Positions 1 through 9,000 of a DNA stretch of 64,000 nt are shown here, piece after piece; position 1 is the stretch's first letter; each line of letters starts with the position of its first letter. The DNA lies in assembly GCA_965662775.1 (NCBI GenBank), contig CBFIIW010000010.1, positions 44,652 through 108,651 of the forward strand, given 5' to 3'. This DNA is from UBA7985 sp002690455. GTDB taxonomy: Bacteria > Pseudomonadota > Alphaproteobacteria > UBA7985. A model generated the notes under the pieces. It was given only the letters and a program-made list of their open reading frames with translations. It made no database searches and was not told the origin of the DNA. The translations under genes were made by a program, and so were the position numbers.

Positions 1-2583
1 ATCGCCCGGCGCCAACCCCAGCTTACGCAGGGTGCTTGGATGCATGGAGCAGTTGGCCTCCGGCTCAATGGCGTCAAGCACCGTTGCCCGGCGTGTCATA
101 GAGCCAGTGTGCCAATGTTCAAGCTGCCGTCCGGTGATTAGAATCATCGGGAAGTCAGCATCAGGAACTTCGTCTGGCGCGACTAGATTAGCAGGGGTAA
201 AGCGCGCACGGCCTTCGGCGCGCGGGAAGCCGTCGCCAAACACGATTGGTTGCCCGGGATCTTTTTCGCTCAGTGACGGGTAGGTGACGGCATTCTGGTC
301 TTCCAGCCGGTCCCAGGTGATGTTGTCCAGTGACTTCATCCCGCGTTTCATCTCGGCAAAGACTTCGCTGGGGTGGCTGTAGGACCAGTCCAGCCCGAGG
401 CGCTTGGCCAGTTCGACTGTGATTGCCCAATCCTCCCGCGCTTCCCCGGGGGCAGGGACGGCCGGGCGGCCCATCTGAACCTGCCGATTGGTATTGGTCA
501 CGGTTCCAGACTTCTCGGGCCAGGCGGCTGCCGGCAGGATCACGTCAGCGTAGTTGGCGGTTTCTGTGACGAAGATGTCCTGCACCACCAGATGCTGCAG
601 TTTTGCCAGTGCATCGCGGGCATGGTCCACGTCGGGGTCCGACATGGCCGGGTTCTCACCCAGGATGTACATGCCCTTGATTCGATCGTCGTGAACAGCG
701 TCCATGATTTCGACCACGGTCAGGCCACGCTGGTTGGCGAAGTCGTTCTCGTCTTCCCAGATTTCGCGGAAAGCTGAACGCACGCCGTCGTCCTCGACCG
801 ACTGATAGTCGGGCAGGAACATCGGGATCAGGCCAGCGTCAGAGGCACCTTGGACGTTGTTCTGACCCCGAAGCGGATGCAGGCCGGCACCCGGCCGCCC
901 CACGTGCCCACACATCAGCGCCAGTGAAATCAGGCAACGCGAATTGTCCGTGCCGTGAATGTGCTGTGAGATGCCCATTCCCCAAAAAATCATACCTGCT
1001 GAGGCGGTGGCAAAATCCCGAGCAACTGCGCGCAACACATCGGCGTCAATCCCGCAAATCGGTGCCATTTTCTCAGGGGGGAAGTCCGCCAGATGCGCCT
1101 TCATCGCCGGCCAGTTCTCGGTAAAGCCGTCGATATATTGCTGGTCATAAAGTTCTTCTTCCACGATCACGTGCATGATCGCGTTCAGCATCGCCACATC
1201 GGTGCCAGGCTTAAATTGCAGTGAGTGGGTGGCGTGTCGCTTCAGCCCCATACCGCGAGGGTCCATCAAGATCAGCTTACCGCCACGCTTGGCAAACTGC
1301 TTGAAGTAGGTCGCTGCAACGGGGTGGTTTTCGATCGGATTGGCCCCGATTACGATCGCCACATCGGCGTTCTCAATCTCGTTGAACGTTGCCGTGACAG
1401 CGCCTGAACCAACGTTTTCCATTAAGGCGGCCACTGAAGAGGCGTGGCACAGTCGGGTGCAGTGATCGACGTTGTTGTGGCCGAAGCCCTGCCGGATCAG
1501 CTTCTGGAACAGATAGGCTTCTTCATTCGAACACTTGGCGGAGCCAAAGCCAGCGACGGTCTGCCCGCCCTCGGCATCGCGGAGGGCCGCAAGACCTCCC
1601 GCGGCGAAATCCAGCGCTTCTTCCCAACTTGCCGGGCGGAAGTGAGCATCGAGGTTGGCCGGGTCGACGTTGAGGCCCTTTGCCGGGGCATCCTTGCGCC
1701 GGATCAGCGGTGTGGTCAGGCGATGTTCGTGATCGATATAGTCAAATCCGAAGCGGCCTTTGACGCACAGCCGCTGCTCGTTAGCCGGGCCGTCAACACC
1801 GTCGACCCAGGCAATTTTGTCGTCTTTGATCTTGAAAGAAAGTTGGCAGCCCACCCCGCAGTAGGGGCAGACTGATTTGACCTCGCGGTCGAAATCCTTG
1901 CTGTCACCGATTTCATCCTCGCCGACTGCGTTGGCAGGCATGAGCGCGCCGGTGGGGCAGGCCTGAACACACTCGCCGCAGGCGACACAGGTCGAGGCTC
2001 CCATGGGGTCGTCGAAGTCAAAAGTAATCTTGCTGTCGTGCCCACGACCGGAAAGGCCGATCACATCGTTGACTTGCACTTCGCGGCAGGCGCGGACGCA
2101 AAGGTTGCACTGGATACAAGCATCGAGGTTTACGCGCATCGCAACATGACTGTCATCTAGCAAAGGAACCCGTGTTTCCTCCAGCGCAGGGAAGCGGCTT
2201 TCTTCTATGCCTTGAGCCTGGGCCATGTCCCACAGGTGTGAAGACTTGTCATGCGCCACTTCGCGCTCGGGTTGGTCGGCAACCAGCAGTTCCATGACCA
2301 CCTTGCGCGCCTTGTCGGCACGATCCGACGCTGCGCGCACGACCATGCCTTCGCTGGGCATGCGAATGCAGGACGCAGCAAGCGTACGCTCGCCGTCGAT
2401 CTCGACCATGCAGGCTCGACAGTTGCCGTCGGGGCGGTAGCCGGGTTCGTCCGCGTAGCACAGGTGTGGGATGGTGGTCCCTTCGCGCTTTGCGACCTGC
2501 CAGATGGTCTCGCCCGGTAGGGCAGTAACGTCCTTTCCGTCGAGGGAGAAGGTAATGGTTTCGACCGGGTTTCCGTCAGGCAT
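1..2583 (-). CDS. fdsA: NAD-dependent formate dehydrogenase alpha subunit, molybdenum-containing (partial, C-terminus off the left edge)
   Basis: Oxidises formate to CO2 at a bis-MGD molybdenum centre in a soluble cytoplasmic complex; electrons pass through iron-sulfur clusters to the NAD-reducing subunit. 861 codons are visible without a frameshift. An N-terminal [2Fe-2S] set is at C42, C55, C58 and C72; two ferredoxin [4Fe-4S] sets are at C156/159/162/166 and C199/202/205/209; a further [4Fe-4S] set is at C239, C242, C246 and C273. The molybdenum ligand is cysteine (C379 in CTRLCH), with a TGC codon, so this is not a selenoprotein. The ATG lies 4 bases after the stop of the fused gamma-beta gene, so the two are one operon. 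The family usually has about 950 residues, so roughly 100 are missing. Confidence 0.95.
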   Translation of the reverse strand, partial: MPDGNPVETITFSLDGKDVTALPGETIWQVAKREGTTIPHLCYADEPGYRPDGNCRACMVEIDGERTLAASCIRMPSEGMVVRAASDRADKARKVVMELLVADQPEREVAHDKSSHLWDMAQAQGIEESRFPALEETRVPLLDDSHVAMRVNLDACIQCNLCVRACREVQVNDVIGLSGRGHDSKITFDFDDPMGASTCVACGECVQACPTGALMPANAVGEDEIGDSKDFDREVKSVCPYCGVGCQLSFKIKDDKIAWVDGVDGPANEQRLCVKGRFGFDYIDHEHRLTTPLIRRKDAPAKGLNVDPANLDAHFRPASWEEALDFAAGGLAALRDAEGGQTVAGFGSAKCSNEEAYLFQKLIRQGFGHNNVDHCTRLCHASSVAALMENVGSGAVTATFNEIENADVAIVIGANPIENHPVAATYFKQFAKRGGKLILMDPRGMGLKRHATHSLQFKPGTDVAMLNAIMHVIVEEELYDQQYIDGFTENWPAMKAHLADFPPEKMAPICGIDADVLRAVARDFATASAGMIFWGMGISQHIHGTDNSRCLISLALMCGHVGRPGAGLHPLRGQNNVQGASDAGLIPMFLPDYQSVEDDGVRSAFREIWEDENDFANQRGLTVVEIMDAVHDDRIKGMYILGENPAMSDPDVDHARDALAKLQHLVVQDIFVTETANYADVILPAAAWPEKSGTVTNTNRQVQMGRPAVPAPGEAREDWAITVELAKRLGLDWSYSHPSEVFAEMKRGMKSLDNITWDRLEDQNAVTYPSLSEKDPGQPIVFGDGFPRAEGRARFTPANLVAPDEVPDADFPMILITGRQLEHWHTGSMTRRATVLDAIEPEANCSMHPSTLRKLGLAPGD

Positions 2584-2587
2584 GGCC

Positions 2588-4279
2588 TCAGACCTCGTCA
2601 GCGAAGTGTTTGATGGTCAAGCGAATAGGGTTCGGCGCCGCCTGTCCCAGCCCGCAGATCGAAGCGTCGACCATGGCCTGAGAGAGATCTTCAAGCAGAT
2701 CCTGATCCCAACTGTCCTGTTCCATCAGTTTTACGGCCTTCTCGCAGCCTACTCGGCAGGGGGTGCACTGCCCACAGCTTTCGTCCTCAAAAAACCGCAG
2801 CATGTTCAGCGCAGCTTCCTTGGCGCTGTCCTGATCCGACAGGATCACGATCGCTGCCGAACCGATAAAGCTGCCGTGGGGCTGCAAGGTATCGAAATCC
2901 ATGGGAACATCGCAGATGCTTGCTGGCAGCAGGCCAGCCGACGGGCCGCCGGGCTGGTAGGCTTTGAAGTTGTGACCGTCGAGCATCCCGCCCGCTGCGT
3001 CGATCAGGTCGAGAATAGTTGAGCCAGCAGGGAGCAGTTTTACCCCTGGCGCCTTCACGCGACCTGAGACGGAGTAGGATCGTAGGCCCTTTCGCCCGTT
3101 TTTCTCCACACTGTTGAGCACGTCCGGGCCTTCGCGGATTACCCGCGCGATCCAGTGCAGCGTTTCAACGTTATGCACCAGTGTTGGGCGACCGAAGATG
3201 CCTACTTGTGCGACAAAAGGTGGGCGATGGCGCGGCAGGCCGCGCTTGCCTTCGATGGACTCGATCATCGCGGATTCTTCGCCGCAGATGTAGGCACCCG
3301 CGCCCCGACGCAGATCGATGTAGCCGGGCTCAACCAGCCCCGCGTCTTCAAGAGCCTGAATTTCAGTGGCGAGGATTTCCAGGACGGCGGGGTATTCGTC
3401 GCGCATGTAAATGAAAGCCGTTTCCGCTGCTACTGCCCAAGCTGCGATCAGCATGCCCTCAAGGAACATGTGCGGGGTGCGTTCGAGGTAGTAGCGGTCC
3501 TTGAAGGTTCCAGGCTCGCCTTCGTCACCGTTAACAGCGAGGTAACGCGGTCCGGCTTCAGCGCGGACGAAAGACCATTTGCGCCCGGACGGAAAACCAG
3601 CGCCGCCCAGCCCGCGTAGGCCGGATTCCAACACGCGATCCTGAACCGCTTCCGGATCCATAGAACCGCCGCGCAGGGCGAGCAGTTGCTCATAGCCCCC
3701 TTCGGCACGGTAGGCGTCGAGACGCTGGTACTGGGGCATGCGGTGGTGTGTGTCCCCAGCGGCAACGGCGGCTTTGACGCTTTCAGGGGTGGCGTGATCG
3801 ATGTGGTTGTGACCCAGCTCACACGTGGGTGCGGTGTCGCAGCGCCCCATACACGGTGCCCGAACCACGCGCACCTCGTCTGGTGATAAATCCCCCTCCA
3901 ACGCGGTCTTCAGCGCCTGCGCTCCGGCAAGTCCGCAGGCAAGGCTGTCGCAAACGCGGATGGTCAGCGCTGGTGGTGGGGTCTCATCCTCGCGCACCAC
4001 GTCGAAGTGCGCGTAAAAGGTCGCAACCTCGTACACTTCGGCCTGCGAGAGACGCAGTTCCTCCGCCAAAGCGCGCAGATGCCGGGCGGAAAGGTGGCCG
4101 TAGTCGTCCTGGATCAGATGCAGGTGTTCAATCAGCAGGTCGGCGCGTCGTGGGCGGTCGCCAAGCAGGCGCCTTACGTCATCTAGTGCGGCGTCATCGA
4201 CCTGGCGTCCTTTGGGTGTCCGGCGACCCTTGCCTTTGCCGGATTTCCAGACGCCATCGGGCTGATCAAAAGGAGCCAT
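2588..4279 (-). CDS. fdsB: Formate dehydrogenase fused gamma-beta subunit (NuoE-NuoF-like)
   Basis: NAD-reducing module of the formate dehydrogenase. Residues about 30-165 are a thioredoxin-like NuoE/FdsG domain with [2Fe-2S] ligands C110, C115, C143 and C147. Residues about 185-563 are NuoF/FdsB: a glycine-rich NADH site (GLGGAGFPSGRKW, about 223-235), the FMN-site motif NGDEGEPGTFKD (250-261), GAGAYICGEE (326-335) and the [4Fe-4S] motif ESCGQCTPC with C502, C505, C508 and C542. In Rhodobacter-type fds operons gamma and beta are usually separate genes; here they are one 563-residue chain. First gene of the visible minus-strand operon. No fdsC, fdsD or regulator precedes it in the window. Confidence 0.93.
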   Translation of the reverse strand: MAPFDQPDGVWKSGKGKGRRTPKGRQVDDAALDDVRRLLGDRPRRADLLIEHLHLIQDDYGHLSARHLRALAEELRLSQAEVYEVATFYAHFDVVREDETPPPALTIRVCDSLACGLAGAQALKTALEGDLSPDEVRVVRAPCMGRCDTAPTCELGHNHIDHATPESVKAAVAAGDTHHRMPQYQRLDAYRAEGGYEQLLALRGGSMDPEAVQDRVLESGLRGLGGAGFPSGRKWSFVRAEAGPRYLAVNGDEGEPGTFKDRYYLERTPHMFLEGMLIAAWAVAAETAFIYMRDEYPAVLEILATEIQALEDAGLVEPGYIDLRRGAGAYICGEESAMIESIEGKRGLPRHRPPFVAQVGIFGRPTLVHNVETLHWIARVIREGPDVLNSVEKNGRKGLRSYSVSGRVKAPGVKLLPAGSTILDLIDAAGGMLDGHNFKAYQPGGPSAGLLPASICDVPMDFDTLQPHGSFIGSAAIVILSDQDSAKEAALNMLRFFEDESCGQCTPCRVGCEKAVKLMEQDSWDQDLLEDLSQAMVDASICGLGQAAPNPIRLTIKHFADEV

Positions 4280-4573
4280 TGGGTGTGATCCTAGGGGCTG
4301 TGGTCCTTGGGAAATGCTTCCTCCGGTCAGCGACTGAGCCGGACGGAGGCTTGTTGCACCGGAGGCTACTCCCAGTGCCCTCGGCAGGCAGTCAGAAAGC
4401 AGACACTAAATTGCACAATAGAGACCTTTTCGGCAGCCCCCCAAGCAGCTCTATTTCGCAAGGGTGATGTGAACCCACGAAGGTGAGATGTGGTGCACCA
4501 GTGATCCGAAAAGGAAAAGGGGCCCTGTCAGCCTCTGACACGACCCCTCAACACCAGCACGACGGACGGGCCA
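4280..4573. other. Intergenic region upstream of formate dehydrogenase
   Basis: 294 bases between the start of fdsB and the 3' end of the next minus-strand gene. It should hold the fds promoter. The side nearest 4574 carries a rho-independent terminator (listed separately). I see no further gene or clear operator. Confidence 0.5.
4509..4548 (-). terminator. Rho-independent terminator
   Basis: Stem TGTCAG (4526-4531) pairs with CTGACA (4535-4540) around a three-base loop, extended by AGGGG (4518-4522) with CCCCT (4544-4548) across a small internal loop. Read on the minus strand it is followed by a U-rich run (complement of 4509-4518). It sits just past the stop codon of the small membrane protein gene at 4574. 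Confidence 0.8.
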
Positions 4574-4942
4574 TCAAGCCATGTACATGGCCCACAGCTG
4601 TGCGAGCAATGCGGCGCCAAAGCCAACAGAGATAATGGCCCGGTAAAAAATCCACGGCGCATTCAGCCAGTTCTGATAGCGGTGCGATTTCTGCTCTTCT
4701 TCGGACAGATCTTGCAGGACTGATCGGGCGTCATCCATAGTCGCATTCAGGCCGATGATCGCCAAAACATTCATGAACACAATCAACACTGTCAGCGGGA
4801 CATAAACTGCCATTCCCCCGTTGCTGAATGCAATCGTTGCAACGGTCGCGACATTCACAAGAAATGCCAAACCCATGAAGTAGTTGAGGTTCCAACCAAC
4901 GTCGCTAAATGCGGACTGGTTGTTGATTTGTTGATTAGCCAT
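4574..4942 (-). CDS. Small membrane protein of unknown function
   Basis: 122 residues. I do not recognise the family. A short polar N-terminus is followed by two hydrophobic helices (about residues 15-33 and 37-58), a charged segment rich in D, E and K (about 60-85) and a C-terminal helix ending in an aromatic tail. The start is the ATG at 4942, which has a good Shine-Dalgarno (GGGAGAGA, 5-6 bases upstream); the frame stays open to 5155, but that extension has no ribosome site and lacks membrane-protein character. It has its own terminator downstream and faces away from the next gene, so it is probably monocistronic. Confidence 0.75.
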   Translation of the reverse strand: MANQQINNQSAFSDVGWNLNYFMGLAFLVNVATVATIAFSNGGMAVYVPLTVLIVFMNVLAIIGLNATMDDARSVLQDLSEEEQKSHRYQNWLNAPWIFYRAIISVGFGAALLAQLWAMYMA

Positions 4943-5242
4943 TGTTTCTCTCCCTATAGCTGAACGACCAGGGACGCATAACCTGGGAAGGCTTCGAAAA
5001 CTACCAACATTTGAAATTGCGCATATAAGAATACCACTATTGTCTTGATGTCTTAAAATGATACCAAAGAGCCGGATATCAGCCTGAAATTGGACGCCCG
5101 CTGGCGTTCGAGGCGGATGATTGGAGTTAGCCAGTGGTAAATCGCTTTGGGTCAATAGTGCTCCTCAACTACAGTAAATCGGCTGCGTCTTGGCGTAGTT
5201 AATCGCGTGCGCCAAGGTTGCCGGACACAGGAAAGGTGCCCC
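4943..5242. other. Divergent intergenic region
   Basis: 300 bases between two divergent membrane-protein genes. It contains AT-rich stretches around 5000-5070 that could hold promoters for both sides. No gene, hairpin or clear palindrome was found. Confidence 0.4.
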
Positions 5243-5692
5243 ATGACATTCGTAATTGTTCTGAAATTCTTCCACTTCTTTTCATTGCTTCTCGCGGGCG
5301 GAATTGCGGTGGGTAGCGTAGTAATCCAGCGCGCGCACTTGGCCGCCGGGGCGCCGCCTTCGCCACCCACGGCGCGTGCCATGCGCAACCTCGGCCTTCT
5401 GGGCCTACTTGGCATTACACTCTTGTGGATCACCGGCGCGCTCATGCTGAACCAGATTTATGGCAGCTTCATTGTTCATGCCGCTTGGTGGGGTAATTTT
5501 GCTTTCTATGCGAAGTTACTGGGTGCCAGCGTGATTGCGGTGCTTTCGGTGGTGGTCAATCTGCATATGGCGCGCGCCAGTGCGGCCCAGCGACCCCCCA
5601 ACGCTCAGTTGATGGGGACCGCAGCGATTGTCGGCCGGATCGGCCTGTTTCTGGCACTGGCCGGGACAGCGATTGCCTTTACCGGTTCCTGA
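5243..5692 (+). CDS. DUF2269-like integral membrane protein
   Basis: 149 residues with four predicted membrane helices (about 5-25, 48-68, 80-103 and 122-145) and almost no soluble part. The N-terminal pattern of a histidine and a glycine-rich stretch (FFHFFSLLLAGGIAVG) recalls the small DUF2269/CopD-like membrane proteins, but I cannot assign a function. The ATG at 5243 has AGGAAAGG just upstream; in-frame codons before it lack this. It is single, followed by a stem-loop shared with the convergent gene. Confidence 0.7.
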   Translation: MTFVIVLKFFHFFSLLLAGGIAVGSVVIQRAHLAAGAPPSPPTARAMRNLGLLGLLGITLLWITGALMLNQIYGSFIVHAAWWGNFAFYAKLLGASVIAVLSVVVNLHMARASAAQRPPNAQLMGTAAIVGRIGLFLALAGTAIAFTGS

Positions 5693-5720
5693 TGCGTCGA
5701 TTTTGGCTGGTCTGGGGCAA

Positions 5721-5747
5721 AGAGGGCGGGCGTGATGCCAGCCCTCT
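5721..5747. terminator. Stem-loop between convergent genes, probable terminator
   Basis: Perfect 7-base arms AGAGGGC (5721-5727) and GCCCTCT (5741-5747) around 13 bases, in the 99-base space between the stops of two convergent genes. There is no strong T-run on either side, so termination strength is uncertain. Confidence 0.5.
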
Positions 5748-5791
5748 TCATCATGTCGGAACAGGATGTATTCAGCGCCAGCGGACAGCCC

Positions 5792-6418
5792 TTACATGGC
5801 CGGCACGACCAAGGATGAGCCAACAAGTGTGCCCAGCGCACCCGCGTCCGTGACCGATTGCTGCCATTCTGGGGAGGCCGACATGCCGTCTATGGCCTTT
5901 CCAGCATCCGCCAGTGACGAAGCCTGGTAGTTCACGGTCATGAGCATCGGTGTGCCAAAGGCGGAAACCGACATGTTCACCCCGAGGTTGTACGGCTCCG
6001 CCATGGCTTGAACGCTCGGCAGCATATCAAGCGCCTTTTGCACGTTCTTGGCCGGGACCATGTAAAAGCGGTGGCTGGTGTAGCCGTATTTTTCTGGGTC
6101 GACCTTGCCGATGTTGCGCCATACCCGCATGCCGTCAGTGAACTCCGAGGCTGGCATACTAGAGATTTCTGCCTGCAGCGCCATGAAGGCTGGATCGGCC
6201 ATGGCCGCGCCCATATTGGTCAGGTGCTTTTCATAGTTCTCTGAGCCCGCGTACATGACCAATGAGCCAAAGTCTCGACCATAGAAAACCCGGCCAATAT
6301 TAGCCGACACACCGTGCTCTCGCATGATCGCAGCTGCCCGCGCCATGCGTCCCATTGATGTTATCGCACCGCCAGGGTTGGGGCGGGCAACGATCGTAGA
6401 AACAACATTCCAAGACAT
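5792..6418 (-). CDS. Conserved hypothetical protein, possibly dimeric alpha-beta barrel
   Basis: 208 residues, soluble, no signal peptide. It appears to contain two similar halves, each with a segment like SxxVxYxGSExYEKHLxNMGAAMADPAF, reminiscent of DUF1330/NIPSNAP-like ferredoxin-fold proteins that act as dimeric barrels. No catalytic motif is recognisable. The start is the ATG at 6418, preceded on its strand by AGGAGAATAG, a good ribosome site. It is divergent from the OsmC-like gene across 327 bases. Family assignment is a guess; that it is a real gene is fairly sure. Confidence 0.65.
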   Translation of the reverse strand: MSWNVVSTIVARPNPGGAITSMGRMARAAAIMREHGVSANIGRVFYGRDFGSLVMYAGSENYEKHLTNMGAAMADPAFMALQAEISSMPASEFTDGMRVWRNIGKVDPEKYGYTSHRFYMVPAKNVQKALDMLPSVQAMAEPYNLGVNMSVSAFGTPMLMTVNYQASSLADAGKAIDGMSASPEWQQSVTDAGALGTLVGSSLVVPAM

Positions 6419-6745
6419 TCTATTCTCCTCTTCATTTGAACATTCAAATACGGTGATATGCTAATAAAGAACTCTGAACATGAAAGCCTAGAAACGCAAA
6501 AACCAAAATGTGAAGCGCTAGTTTTCTGATAAAATTTGCAATGGTCACTGTCTTTTGTTGACGGTGGTATCAGATCGATATTTTTATTTCAGAAATAGAA
6601 GTCGCCAGTGGTGATAATGCCTGCAAGATTTATTGTTTTCGGCATGCTAATCAGTAGCTCTCGTAAAGAGATGGTTGAAACGACTGGCAACTCGTGATCG
6701 TTTGCAACTGTGCAATTCACTTGTTTACCGCGGAGAAAGAATACC
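6419..6745. other. AT-rich divergent intergenic region
   Basis: 327 bases, much more AT-rich than the genes beside it, between divergent starts at 6418 and 6746. A TTGACG element at 6558-6563 is the only recognisable promoter-like word, and its spacing to a TATTTT (15 bases) is poor. No gene or repeat seen. Confidence 0.4.
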
Positions 6746-7249
6746 ATGAGCGATCAACACATCCGGGAGGCGCAGGAGCAGGTGATTGAGACCCTGACAG
6801 TAGATCCGTCAGCGGCCATGAGCACCACGACGGCCAAAGCTGTGATTGGTGAGGGACTTGCCTGCGAGGTCTCCGACGGCGAGCGCAGCACCGTCGTCGA
6901 CATGCCGCCGAGCATGGGCGGGCAGGCCAGCGGTCCGACCCCTGGATTTCATGCGCGCGCGGCGGTCGCCTCTTGTGTTGCTATCGGGATCAAGCTGACC
7001 GCTACCCGCGCTGGTATCGCGCTCGAAAAGGTCGAGGTCGACGTCCAGATGGACTTTGATGATGGTGCCTCGCTGGGCCTTGGCAACAACTCCGCTGCCC
7101 CGATGCAGACACGGCTCAACATCGCTCTGAAAAGCGATACGTCCGACGACGCACTCCGTGCCATGGTCGACCAAGCGCTTGAGGCGGATCCGTTCTTTCT
7201 CGCTCTGCGTGACCCTCAAGCCGTGGTGACAATGATCGAGAACGCTTGA
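6746..7249 (+). CDS. OsmC family protein
   Basis: 167 residues. OsmC/Ohr-fold proteins detoxify organic peroxides with a pair of cysteines. Here one candidate cysteine is in VASCVAIGIK (about residue 76), the usual position on the central helix, and another in GLACEV (about 39). The central hydrophobic helix and the following beta strand with acidic residues fit the family. The ATG at 6746 has GGAGAAAG upstream. It stands alone, 94 bases before the photolyase gene; peroxide and light-damage defence could be co-regulated, which is inference. Confidence 0.75.
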   Translation: MSDQHIREAQEQVIETLTVDPSAAMSTTTAKAVIGEGLACEVSDGERSTVVDMPPSMGGQASGPTPGFHARAAVASCVAIGIKLTATRAGIALEKVEVDVQMDFDDGASLGLGNNSAAPMQTRLNIALKSDTSDDALRAMVDQALEADPFFLALRDPQAVVTMIENA

Positions 7250-7343
7250 AGCTAATCCGCCGATCAAAAAGCGGTGGTTCATCGTGTAGCTTGCGACAAC
7301 ACGGCGGCTCGGAAAATGCTGGAGATCGCCTAAATCAGCGGTC

Positions 7344-8888
7344 ATGAATTGTCATCAATGTCTCGAAGTCGTGTGGTTCAAGCGTGATCTGCGGGTACAA
7401 GACCACCGCCCACTGGCGCAGGCCGCTACGCAGGGGTTGGTCCTTCCCCTTTATATTGCTGAGCCTGAATTCTGGCAGCTGCCCGATGCCTCGGCGCGGC
7501 AGTGGGCCTTTGTTGCCGAAGGGCTGGAGAGCCTCAATGCAGCACTCGCAAAGCGGGGGCAGGGGCTTTGTATACGCAGTGGCGACGCTGTGGCAGTCCT
7601 TGACGCCCTACGGCAAGCCTTCCCGAAAATACGGCTGTGGAGCCACGAGGAAACTGGCAACGCGTGGACCTTTGACCGCGACCGACGCGTCGCCGCTTGG
7701 GCCAAAGCGCATGGCTTTGAGTGGCGCGATTTCCAAGCCTCTGGGGTGATCCGGGTGCTGTCCCGCCGCGAAGGCTGGGCGCGGCGCTGGGACCGGGTGA
7801 TGGCTGAGCCGATCACGCCACCACCTGAGCGGCTCGAACCTGTGCCCAGCATCCCGCTGGGTTCCGTACCCGATGCAACTGCGCTGGGGCTGCAGTCTGA
7901 TTTCTGTCCCGGTCGCCAAACCGGTGGGCGCGATTCCGCCTTGGAGCGGCTGAGCTCCTTCCTGCACCACCGCGGGCAGAGCTATCGGCGTGCCATGTCC
8001 AGTCCGGCAACCGGAGCAGCGCACTGCTCCCGCCTGTCTCCGCACCTTGCCTGGGGCACGATATCCATGCGGGAGGTGACACAGGCTGGCCTGCGCCGCA
8101 GCGGCGAGGTTAGACGCAACGGGCGGCGGGACGGCTGGACGGGTTCGCTATCGTCGTTTCAGGCACGGCTGCACTGGCGTGACCACTTTACACAGAAGCT
8201 TGAAGACCAGCCGGCGATCGAGTTCCGCAACTTCCACCCCGCATACGACGGCTTGCGACCGACTGAGCCAGATGCGGAGCGGCTCGCCGCCTGGTCAAAG
8301 GGTGAAACCGGGCTTCCCTTCGTCGATGCCTGCATGCGCTCGCTCAATGCGACCGGCTGGATGAACTTTCGCATGCGGGCGATGCTGATGGCGGTGGCCA
8401 GCTATCACCTCTGGCTCGATTGGCGGACGCCAGGCGAACACCTCGCACGGCAGTTTACTGACTACGAGCCCGGCATCCACTGGCCGCAGGTTCAGATGCA
8501 GTCTGGCACCACGGGCATCAACACCGTCCGTATCTATAACCCGATCAAGCAGGGACATGACCAGGACCCCGCGGGATCCTTTGTCAGACGCTGGGTGCCG
8601 GAACTGTCTGGCGTGCCGGACGCCTTTATCCATGAACCCTGGAAGTGGGAAGGCGCGAGCGCGGTGCTCGACAAGGTCTATCCTGCACCAATCGTAGACC
8701 ACTTGGTTGCGGCCAAAGCGGCGCGGCAGCAGGTCTGGTCAGTGCGAGGGCAGGCGGGGTTTCGCAGCAAAGCGCAGTCCATTGCCGACCGCCACGGCAG
8801 TCGGAAATCCGGTGTGTCTGGCCCACGCAAGAGGCCTCGCAAACCGAATGCTGAACAGCGTTCACAACTCGACCTGCCGTTGACCTGA
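7344..8888 (+). CDS. Cryptochrome/DNA photolyase family protein
   Basis: 514 residues. Photolyases repair UV-induced pyrimidine dimers using FAD and blue light. The N-terminal Rossmann (antenna) domain begins VVWFKRDLRVQDH. The C-terminal FAD-binding domain includes SPHLAWGTIS, a WRDHF segment, and the block EPGIHWPQVQMQSGTTG followed by NTVRIYNP and QGHDQDP, which binds flavin. The basic C-terminus (KSGVSGPRKRPRKP) is an extension. Length fits the class. The sequence does not let me tell a CPD photolyase from a bacterial cryptochrome. There is no strong Shine-Dalgarno; a GGAG lies rather far (about 20 bases) upstream. Confidence 0.88.
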   Translation: MNCHQCLEVVWFKRDLRVQDHRPLAQAATQGLVLPLYIAEPEFWQLPDASARQWAFVAEGLESLNAALAKRGQGLCIRSGDAVAVLDALRQAFPKIRLWSHEETGNAWTFDRDRRVAAWAKAHGFEWRDFQASGVIRVLSRREGWARRWDRVMAEPITPPPERLEPVPSIPLGSVPDATALGLQSDFCPGRQTGGRDSALERLSSFLHHRGQSYRRAMSSPATGAAHCSRLSPHLAWGTISMREVTQAGLRRSGEVRRNGRRDGWTGSLSSFQARLHWRDHFTQKLEDQPAIEFRNFHPAYDGLRPTEPDAERLAAWSKGETGLPFVDACMRSLNATGWMNFRMRAMLMAVASYHLWLDWRTPGEHLARQFTDYEPGIHWPQVQMQSGTTGINTVRIYNPIKQGHDQDPAGSFVRRWVPELSGVPDAFIHEPWKWEGASAVLDKVYPAPIVDHLVAAKAARQQVWSVRGQAGFRSKAQSIADRHGSRKSGVSGPRKRPRKPNAEQRSQLDLPLT

Positions 8889-8920
8889 GCGCTTCTATAG
8901 AAACAGCCAATGTCAGCATC

Positions 8921-8937
8921 GTAAAATCGGATTTTAC
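8921..8937. promoter_or_regulatory. Perfect 17-bp palindrome, candidate operator
   Basis: GTAAAATC-G-GATTTTAC, 8-base arms around one base, 64-80 bases upstream of the ATG at 9001. A second, shorter palindrome, TTCTATAGAA, lies at 8893-8902. The position suits control of the MBL-synthase operon; the cognate regulator is unknown. Confidence 0.55.
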
Positions 8938-9000
8938 ATCGAGCGATCTGCGGGACAGTCTGGAGGTCCGACACCGACTGAGTAATTGTGATCCCCAAAT

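Noticed and set aside
1401..1470. Possible selenocysteine site in the formate dehydrogenase alpha subunit
   Set aside because: The molybdenum-ligand codon is TGC (cysteine) and no SECIS-like hairpin is needed.
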